NCBI RefSeq assembly: GCF_938030815.1
Contig: NZ_CALHII010000073.1
Span: 1 to 11,193 of the forward strand
Origin: an uncultured Campylobacter sp.
Lineage (GTDB): Bacteria > Campylobacterota > Campylobacteria > Campylobacterales > Campylobacteraceae
Reading direction: 5' to 3'
Length of the DNA stretch: 11,193 bases
This document shows, piece after piece, positions 6,483-11,193 of this stretch (position 1 is the stretch's first letter; each line of letters starts with the position of its first letter). A program made the position numbers and the translations under genes. The notes under the pieces are model-generated. The model searched no databases. It was given only the letters and a program-made list of their open reading frames with translations, and had not been told where the DNA came from.

Positions 6483-7305
6483 CGCCGAATTCTCGCTCGT
6501 AGAAATATTTGATCGCCTCCACATAGCCTTTTACCGAGCCGCAGTCGAAGCGAGTGCCTTTAAATTTATACGCGATCACCACGCCGTTTTGAGCCTGCTT
6601 TAAAAGAGCGTCGGTGATCTGCACCTCGCCGTTTTTACCGGGCGCCGTCTGCTCGATGAGATCGAAAATATTAGGCGTTAGGATGTAGCGCCCGATGATG
6701 GCTAAGCTCGACGGAGCCTCGCTAGGTTCAGGCTTTTCTATCATATCCGAGACCATTATCAGATCATCGCTGATGCTCTTTCCTGCGATGATGCCGTATT
6801 TATTTACGTCCTGCGGCGGCACCTCCATTACTGCAACGACGCTGCAGCGGTATTTTTCGTAAATTTTAACCATCTGCGCAAGCACGCCCTCGCCGTTTTC
6901 GTTCACGCACAGATCGTCTGCGAGCACCACGCCGAAAGGCTCGTCGCGGATTAAAATTTTACCCGTATAAATCGCGTTGCCGAGCCCCTTCATCTGCTCT
7001 TGGCGCGTAAAAGAGAAGGTGCAGCGCTTCATAAGCGCCCTGATCTCGTCGAGCAGATACTCTTTGCTGCTGCCTGAAATTTGATCCTCCAGCTCGTAGC
7101 TGCGGTCGAAATAATCCTCCAGAGCGCGCTTGCCGCGACCCGTGACGAACGCCATATTGTCCATGCCCGCTTCCAGCGCCTCGTCCACGCCATAGTGAAT
7201 GAGCGGCTTGGTAAGGATCGGAAGCATCTCTTTTGGTAGCGATTTGGTCGCGGGCAAAAAGCGCGTGCCGTAGCCCGCCGCAGGAAATAAACAAGTCTGG
7301 ATCAT
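6469..7305 (-). CDS. galU: UTP-glucose-1-phosphate uridylyltransferase
   Basis: The enzyme makes UDP-glucose from UTP and glucose-1-phosphate, feeding lipooligosaccharide, capsule or glycan synthesis. The 278-aa product has the usual GalU length. It starts with the nucleotide-binding loop FPAAGYGTRFLPATKSLPKE (7-26), has QMKGLGNAI (104-112), where the family usually has GLGHA, and the metal-binding ADD (D130, D131). The start at 7305 is fixed by AAAGGAG (complement of 7310-7316), 4 nt upstream, and by the family N-terminus. A longer frame to 7434 would run into the divergent yigZ gene and adds 43 unmatched residues. It is the first gene of an operon with pgi, which it overlaps by 14 nt. The same neighbours and order are known to me from C. 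jejuni. The promoter is the shared ATTATAAT at 7336-7343. Confidence 0.94.
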   Translation of the reverse strand: MIQTCLFPAAGYGTRFLPATKSLPKEMLPILTKPLIHYGVDEALEAGMDNMAFVTGRGKRALEDYFDRSYELEDQISGSSKEYLLDEIRALMKRCTFSFTRQEQMKGLGNAIYTGKILIRDEPFGVVLADDLCVNENGEGVLAQMVKIYEKYRCSVVAVMEVPPQDVNKYGIIAGKSISDDLIMVSDMIEKPEPSEAPSSLAIIGRYILTPNIFDLIEQTAPGKNGEVQITDALLKQAQNGVVIAYKFKGTRFDCGSVKGYVEAIKYFYEREFGDGKK

Positions 7306-7309
7306 GAAG

Positions 7310-7316
7310 CTCCTTT
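7310..7316 (-). promoter_or_regulatory. Ribosome binding site of galU
   Basis: AAAGGAG on the minus strand lies 4 nt before the ATG at 7305. It decides the start against the longer frame reaching 7434. Confidence 0.8.
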
Positions 7317-7320
7317 GATC

Positions 7321-7343
7321 TTTTTTTGAACTTTTATTATAAT
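7321..7343. promoter_or_regulatory. Bidirectional promoter core between galU and yigZ
   Basis: ATTATAAT at 7336-7343 is its own reverse complement, so TATAAT is present on the plus strand (7338-7343) for yigZ and on the minus strand (7336-7341) for galU. Both directions have T-rich DNA upstream, seven T at 7321-7327 for the plus strand and a six-T run (complement of 7345-7350) for the minus strand, which suits Campylobacter sigma-70. Predicted leaders are about 25 nt each way. The two polymerases could not bind at the same time. Confidence 0.55.
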
Positions 7344-7375
7344 GCAAAAAAGATAAAATTCCGCAAAGGAAAGCC

Positions 7376-7984
7376 TTGAAAACGATTGAAAAAGAGATCA
7401 GCGCCGCACAGGAGATCAAAAAATCAAGCTTCATCGCCTATCTCGCGCCGCTAGCGAGCTTTGAGGCGCTGCGTGCGCAGTTGCGGCGGCAACACCCAAA
7501 GGCGCGCCATATCGTCTGGGCGTATCGCGCGCTGAATGAGCCCGGGCAGATCGTAGAAAACTCGAGCGACGACGGCGAGCCCAAATCGACCGCGGGCGCG
7601 CCGTGTCTAAACGCGCTTCGCGGCGCCGAGCTCATTAACGCCGCAGTACTCGTGGTACGCTACTTCGGCGGCATCAAGCTAGGCACGGGCGGGCTCGTGC
7701 GCGCATACGCTAGTAGCGCAAATCTAGCTATCGAGACCTCCGCAAGCAGCGGCGCTTTAACCGACTTTTTTCTTAAAAGGCGCTGCGCGTTTTTCGTGCC
7801 GTTTGCGGCGGTGGCTAAATTTGAACATTTTTTAAAAAAATCGGGTTTTGTTTATGAAGCGAGCTTCGGCGCTGCGGGAGCGGAGTTTAGCGCAGAGTTT
7901 AGCGCTGAGGAATTTGAAAAATTTAAAGGCTTTGCAGATGCTCTCGCGCCAGCCCTTAAAATGCTGCACGAGCCGAAATTTTAA
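7376..7984 (+). CDS. YigZ/IMPACT-family protein (UPF0029), TTG start
   Basis: The 202-aa product belongs to the YigZ/IMPACT family, found from bacteria to mammals; eukaryotic members regulate the kinase GCN2, but the bacterial role is not settled. The N-terminal domain has SSFIAYLAPL (17-26), DDGEP followed by STAG (65-73, usually GTAG) and the hallmark VVRYFGGIKLGTGGLVRAY (93-111). The remaining ~80 residues have an alternating strand-helix character as in the family's ferredoxin-like C-terminal domain. TTG at 7376 is the start because AAAGGA (7365-7370) lies 5 nt upstream and the family N-terminus fits; there is no ATG nearby. A 12-nt tandem duplication near the 3' end gives EFSAEFSAEEF. 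The gene is divergent from galU, and its regulation is likely linked through the shared promoter core. Confidence 0.88.
   Translation: MKTIEKEISAAQEIKKSSFIAYLAPLASFEALRAQLRRQHPKARHIVWAYRALNEPGQIVENSSDDGEPKSTAGAPCLNALRGAELINAAVLVVRYFGGIKLGTGGLVRAYASSANLAIETSASSGALTDFFLKRRCAFFVPFAAVAKFEHFLKKSGFVYEASFGAAGAEFSAEFSAEEFEKFKGFADALAPALKMLHEPKF
7883..7906 (+). repeat. 12-nt tandem duplication inside the YigZ-family gene
   Basis: GAGTTTAGCGCA (7883-7894) is followed at once by GAGTTTAGCGCT (7895-7906), one base different. It encodes EFSA twice and keeps the frame. Confidence 0.7.
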
Positions 7985-8194
7985 AATTTCAAAATTCTAT
8001 AAAATTTAAAAGTTTGCCCCGGCTAAATTTGAAAGTATAAGCGGATTTTGCATTTTATCGCATTATCGCAGTGGAATTTTAAAGCTAAAGTGAAATTTCA
8101 TCGTGCGAAACATAAAATCCGATAAATTTTAAAATTTTCAAAATTCTGTCGTAATTTAGCTTGCAAAATTTCGCGAAAATTCCGTCCGTAAATT

Positions 8195-9403
8195 TCAAAA
8201 TTTAACGTGCTTCATCTTAGCTTCACGCACAGGTAGGCTTAGCAGAGCTGCAATAGCCGCTAGCGTCATATCCAAATACCACATATAATCATACGCGCCG
8301 TATGCCCGTACCGCAAGACCCCCGATATATGCGCCAAAAAATCCACCGATTTGATGCGAAAGCATCGTAAATCCAAATAGGCTTGCTAAATATCGCGTCC
8401 CTAATAGCTTACCTACGGCAGCCGCAGCAGGCGGTACGGTCGCTAGCCAGGTAAATCCTAATCCCACGCTAAAGATATAAAACGTAAGGCTATCTTTGGG
8501 CGAGAGCACATAAGCACCAATAAGAGCGATACGCAGGGCATATATGCAAAATAAAATGACTTTACATCGCACTTTGGAAACACACCAGCCTACGAATAAG
8601 CTGCCTACGATGTTAGCGATACCAATCAGTGCTAGCGAAAAGGACGCTACCTGCGCGCCATGCCCGCTTAGTGCTACTTCACTAGGCAGATGCGTCACTA
8701 AAAATGCTACGTGAAAACCGCACGTAGCAAAGCTTAAATTTATCAAAATATAGCTTTTATCGCGCAGCGCCAAACGCAGCACTTCGCCTAAGCTGCGCTT
8801 ATCTTCTTCATGCAGGCTGGTCTGTTCGCCAAATAGAATTTTACTGCCTGCTAAAAGCCTCGCAAGCGGCAGAATTAGCAAGCTAAGCCCTGCGAGCGTA
8901 AAAAATGCGCCGCCGTATCCTAAAGCAGGCGTTGCGATACAAAACCCAATCATCGGCGCAAATAAAAACTGCCCGAACGAGCCGCCTGCATTTAACACTC
9001 CGCTAGCAACCGAGCGGATAGAAAATGGCAGGCGCTTTGCCATTAGGCTCATTAGAATCGGAAAACTACCTGCACCAAGCCCCAGTGCAAGCCCAAAACC
9101 CATCGTTAATACAAGCGCGCTTTCGCTGCTAAATAACGGCACAAGAGCGCAACTAATCGCCAAAAGCACGCTGCCCCAAAACAGCACAACGTAGGCACCG
9201 AGCTTGTCTGCAAGTATCCCGCTAAGCGGTTGCGAAAAGCCCCATACCAGCTGCGTAGTTGCCATCGCAAAGCTTACTTGCGCGATGGATAGGGAATTTG
9301 CTTGCATTATAGGTTGCACGAAAAGACCTAATGACATACGAATGCCCATCGTAATCATCAAAATCGCCGCGGCGCATAGGATCATTACCCAAACTGATTT
9401 CAT
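8195..9403 (-). CDS. Major facilitator superfamily transporter, 12 TM
   Basis: The 402-aa product is an inner-membrane secondary transporter. About twelve hydrophobic segments can be counted, starting with residues 5-23. Between TM2 and TM3 is GILADKLG (62-69), a form of the MFS motif A, and a longer polar loop at about 185-215 separates the two halves. The N-terminal part (GIRMSLGLFVQPI, then QLVWGFSQPL) recalls the MFS branch that includes oxalate/formate antiporter-like and monocarboxylate transporter-like proteins. The substrate cannot be told from sequence. The start at 9403 has AAAAGG (complement of 9411-9416) upstream. The gene stands alone, convergent with yigZ and divergent from the HIT gene. 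A TATAAT box and an inverted repeat in front of it suggest a dedicated regulator encoded elsewhere. Confidence 0.88.
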   Translation of the reverse strand: MKSVWVMILCAAAILMITMGIRMSLGLFVQPIMQANSLSIAQVSFAMATTQLVWGFSQPLSGILADKLGAYVVLFWGSVLLAISCALVPLFSSESALVLTMGFGLALGLGAGSFPILMSLMAKRLPFSIRSVASGVLNAGGSFGQFLFAPMIGFCIATPALGYGGAFFTLAGLSLLILPLARLLAGSKILFGEQTSLHEEDKRSLGEVLRLALRDKSYILINLSFATCGFHVAFLVTHLPSEVALSGHGAQVASFSLALIGIANIVGSLFVGWCVSKVRCKVILFCIYALRIALIGAYVLSPKDSLTFYIFSVGLGFTWLATVPPAAAAVGKLLGTRYLASLFGFTMLSHQIGGFFGAYIGGLAVRAYGAYDYMWYLDMTLAAIAALLSLPVREAKMKHVKF

Positions 9404-9426
9404 ATATATTCCTTTTAAAGAATGGA

Positions 9427-9473
9427 ATTATAGCATAAAAATCACGAATATATCGAGATTTTATAGATATATT
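9427..9473 (-). promoter_or_regulatory. Promoter and candidate operator of the MFS transporter gene
   Basis: TATAAT (complement of 9427-9432) preceded on that strand by TTTTTATGC is a good -10 box, predicting a leader of about 17 nt before the ATG at 9403. Upstream, AATATATC (9447-9454) and GATATATT (9466-9473) are perfect reverse complements with an 11-nt spacer. The proximal arm covers the expected -35 region, a typical place for a repressor or activator of a transport gene. Confidence 0.5.
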
Positions 9474-9490
9474 TAATTAATGTATTTTAG

Positions 9491-9498
9491 TATATTAT
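9491..9498 (+). promoter_or_regulatory. Possible -10 box for the HIT-sensor pair
   Basis: TATATTAT (9491-9498) follows a TTTTAG stretch and lies about 70 nt before the HIT start. It is the best plus-strand -10 candidate in this A/T-rich gap; TATATT and TATTAT overlap, so the exact position is open. Confidence 0.35.
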
Positions 9499-9554
9499 TT
9501 ATGTAAGAGGAATTTACCGAGCTTTAATGGGCTTTGCATTAAAATTCCTTTTTC

Positions 9555-9560
9555 AAGGAG
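9555..9560 (+). promoter_or_regulatory. Ribosome binding site of the HIT-family gene
   Basis: AAGGAG lies 5 nt before the ATG at 9566 and decides the start against the in-frame ATG at 9527, which has no comparable site. Confidence 0.8.
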
Positions 9561-9565
9561 AAGCG

Positions 9566-9937
9566 ATGATTTACGAAGATGAGATGATTTACGTACAGCG
9601 CGAGGAGCACGAAGTGCCGTGGGTGAAGGTCTTTACGAAGGCGAAATTTAAAGAGCTTAGCGACTGCGACGAGGCGACGCTGGCGCATCTGTGGCGCGCC
9701 GTGCTTCAGTGCGAAAAGAGCCTGCGGGAATTTTACGCTCCCGATAAGATCAACATCGCAAGCTTTGCCAACTACGTGCCGCGCGTGCATTTTCACATCC
9801 AAGCGCGCTTTAAAAACGACAGCTTTTTCCCGGAGTCCGTCTGGGGAAAAAAGATGCGAAACGGCAAACTCGATCTGCCGGAATTTAGCGAATTTGCAGA
9901 AGTTTTAGCGGCAAATTTAAAGATGGAATTCAGATGA
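9566..9937 (+). CDS. HIT (histidine triad) family protein with first His replaced
   Basis: The 123-aa product has the size and layout of small HIT nucleotide hydrolases or transferases. The motif reads PRVHFHIQARF (72-82). H75 and H77 fill the second and third positions of HxHxH, while the first is R73. In HINT-type enzymes the second His is the nucleophile, so activity may be kept. The stretch NDSFFPESVWG (84-94) after the motif is typical of epsilonproteobacterial members as I recall them. The start at 9566 is set by AAGGAG at 9555-9560. The stop codon overlaps the ATG of the next gene by 4 nt (ATGA), so the two are translationally coupled. The natural substrate is unknown; family members act on nucleoside phosphoramidates or dinucleoside polyphosphates. 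Confidence 0.85.
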   Translation: MIYEDEMIYVQREEHEVPWVKVFTKAKFKELSDCDEATLAHLWRAVLQCEKSLREFYAPDKINIASFANYVPRVHFHIQARFKNDSFFPESVWGKKMRNGKLDLPEFSEFAEVLAANLKMEFR

Positions 9938-10752
9938 TAGGCGCGCGCTCCAAAAAATACCTAAGCCTTTTCGCGCTTGCTTCCTGCGTCGCTACTTTTG
10001 CGTTTTATCTGCGCTTTAAAAGCGAGGAAAACGAGATAAAAATCAAGCAGCAGTTCGATTTTAGCGCGAGCCTGTTTGAAAAGATCGTGGACGAAGAGAA
10101 GCTAAACGCCTTTGCGATCTCGCTGATTTTATCGCAGAACAGCGACGTGGTGCGCTGCTTCGAGAGCGGCAAACACGGCGAGTGCATGGACGTGACGAAA
10201 AAATACAAAGACATTTTAAGCGCAGTGCCCTTTTACACGGGCGTGAAAATACATTTTCATACGCAAAACACCAGAAGCCTGGCTAGGAGCTGGAGCGATG
10301 AATTTTACAACGACGATCTGAGCTCGTTTCGCCATTCGCTTTTGCAGATCCGTCAAAGCCTGCTTCCCAAAGCGCTCGTTGAGATGGGGCGGTGCGGGGT
10401 TTTCATGCGTGGAATTTCGCCGGTTTTTAGCGAGGGCAAATTTATCGGAAGCGCCGAGATAATGCTCGATTTCGAGCACGTCATCGCGCAGATCAACCGC
10501 ATGGGAAACGATATTTTTATCCTCGTAGATAAGAGGTTTGAGACCGACTGCTTCTACGATAAAATAGGCGTTATCAAGGACTTTATCGTCGTAAACAGCG
10601 CGCCGGATTACGACGTTTTGTCGATTTTGGCGACGCTTGATTTTGGGGCGCAGAGTTTTATCAAAAAGGACGGGCATTATTTTTACGTGAGGGCATTTTC
10701 AGACGAAAACGGCACGAAGCTGGGCTATATAATTTTGCATCGCGAAGGCTAG
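9934..10752 (+). CDS. Membrane-anchored dCache-like sensory protein without output domain
   Basis: The 272-aa product begins with a short basic stretch and one hydrophobic segment (about 8-26), so the rest should lie in the periplasm. Residues about 27-60 form a charged helix, as in the long first helix of double Cache domains. The part DLSSFRHSLLQIRQ (about 129-142), VEMGRCGVFMRGISPVF (about 150-166) and GKFIGSAEIMLDF (about 169-181) resembles the ligand-binding module of dCache_3-type chemoreceptors, where GRSGLGIRGIVPV-like sequences occur. The protein ends shortly after a membrane-distal GTKLGYIIL strand, just where a chemoreceptor or kinase would enter its second membrane helix. No signalling domain follows in any frame before the next gene. 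It overlaps the HIT gene by 4 nt and is followed by a strong terminator. Family call is by pattern memory; function is inferred as sensing through an unknown partner. Confidence 0.7.
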   Translation: MIGARSKKYLSLFALASCVATFAFYLRFKSEENEIKIKQQFDFSASLFEKIVDEEKLNAFAISLILSQNSDVVRCFESGKHGECMDVTKKYKDILSAVPFYTGVKIHFHTQNTRSLARSWSDEFYNDDLSSFRHSLLQIRQSLLPKALVEMGRCGVFMRGISPVFSEGKFIGSAEIMLDFEHVIAQINRMGNDIFILVDKRFETDCFYDKIGVIKDFIVVNSAPDYDVLSILATLDFGAQSFIKKDGHYFYVRAFSDENGTKLGYIILHREG

Positions 10753-10780
10753 CGGCGGGATTTAAATTTAAGGCGCCTAT

Positions 10781-10829
10781 CGCTTGTTTGTTTCGTCGCG
10801 GCGGCAGCGGCGCGGCGAGCGAGCGTTTT
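10781..10829 (+). terminator. Long intrinsic terminator after the sensor gene
   Basis: The left arm 10781-10799 pairs with 10807-10825 over 18 of 19 positions (12 Watson-Crick and 6 G-U), one T/C mismatch, with loop 10800-10806. Four T follow (10826-10829). It lies 28 nt after the stop of the sensor gene and separates it from the last gene. Confidence 0.6.
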
Positions 10830-10892
10830 AAATTTAATCGCAAGATTACGGAAATTTGCGCTGGAATTTTAAATTTTAAAAGGAGCGTCGGT

Positions 10893-11193
10893 ATGAAATT
10901 TTATAAATCTCTTAAATTTAAAGCGCTAGCTGGCGTGCTGCTTCTTATAATAATACTCTGCGCCGCATTTATCCGCATAATCCCCGATTACTCCACTTCA
11001 CGAGGTTTCACTGTCGTTTCTCTCCCCGATTACAACAAATACAAGCAAGGATACTGCCTCAAAGAGGATAGAATTTTACCGAAAGAGGAGCTGTACAAAA
11101 GAGCGATAGAGCAGTATTTGGAAAAAGAATTAGAAGCTACTATTTTAATTAATGATTTTCGTTGCAAAAAATATGGAAGATCTTGGTGCAAAA
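10893..11193 (+). CDS. Single-pass anchored protein of unknown function, 3' end outside window
   Basis: An ATG at 10893 has AAAAGGAG (10878-10885) 7 nt upstream, and the frame stays open for 100 codons to the window end. The product starts with a basic stretch (MKFYKSLKFKALAG) and a hydrophobic segment (about 11-27) that is a signal peptide or membrane anchor. A soluble, charged part follows, containing VVSLPDYNKYKQGYCLKED and later IEQYLEKELEATILINDF. Cys residues appear at about 56, 90 and 98 after the hydrophobic part, which would fit a periplasmic protein with disulphides. I do not recognise the family. The later part of the gene is A+T-rich. The terminator at 10781-10829 makes it a separate transcription unit, but I see no clear -10 box. 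Confidence 0.7.
   Translation, partial: MKFYKSLKFKALAGVLLLIIILCAAFIRIIPDYSTSRGFTVVSLPDYNKYKQGYCLKEDRILPKEELYKRAIEQYLEKELEATILINDFRCKKYGRSWCK

Noticed and set aside
6483..6524. 14-residue N-terminal extension of Pgi
   Set aside because: Overlaps galU further without a properly spaced ribosome site; family N-terminus matches the shorter form.
7306..7434. 43-residue N-terminal extension of GalU
   Set aside because: It overlaps the divergent yigZ start and promoter, has no family match, and a strong AAAGGAG precedes the shorter start.
9204..9476. 90-aa plus-strand frame
   Set aside because: Antisense to the start of the MFS gene, no recognisable product.
10216..10677. 153-aa minus-strand frame
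   Set aside because: Antisense shadow of the dCache-like gene, no domain and no ribosome site considered convincing.

Overview
The window looks like chromosome of an epsilonproteobacterium, most likely a Campylobacter with a relatively G+C-rich genome (C. gracilis, C. rectus or C. showae type). This rests on the protein families, the galU-pgi pair in the order I remember from C. jejuni, the AAGGAG ribosome sites, the T-rich/TATAAT promoters, and the many A/T words such as AAATTTTAAA between genes. The species call is an inference.

Region 1 (1-4553) is the accessory-looking part. Two paralogous membrane-protein genes of unknown function, both A+T-rich and both on the plus strand, flank a gene for a TonB-dependent copper receptor (NosA/OprC type). 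The first paralog is cut by the window start. The second has an N-terminal tract of eleven 5-residue repeats (15-nt period). Just after it lies a broken remnant of the 3' end of a gene like the first paralog. The region reads as a small duplicating and decaying family around a copper-uptake gene.

Region 2 (4554-7984) is housekeeping. On the minus strand are a small VOC/glyoxalase-fold protein, then glucose-6-phosphate isomerase (pgi), which overlaps the end of galU (UTP-glucose-1-phosphate uridylyltransferase). galU and pgi form an operon linking glucose-6-phosphate metabolism to UDP-glucose supply for surface sugars. Divergent from galU is a TTG-started YigZ/IMPACT-family gene. The two share a short intergenic region with a symmetric ATTATAAT that can serve as -10 box in both directions.

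Region 3 (7985-9565) holds a 12-TM major facilitator transporter on the minus strand. Its promoter region carries a perfect inverted repeat over the expected -35 position. The 210 nt between yigZ and this gene (7985-8194) contain only A/T-rich words and no convincing terminator.

Region 4 (9566-11193) is a plus-strand pair, a HIT-family protein overlapping by 4 nt a membrane-anchored sensor with a dCache-like domain but no output domain. A strong hairpin terminator follows. The last gene, a single-pass anchored protein of unknown function, runs off the window end.

Several longest-ORF starts are too early. VOC, pgi, galU and HIT are given here with starts chosen from ribosome sites, family N-termini or both. 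No tRNA, rRNA, CRISPR array, insertion sequence or replication origin was seen.
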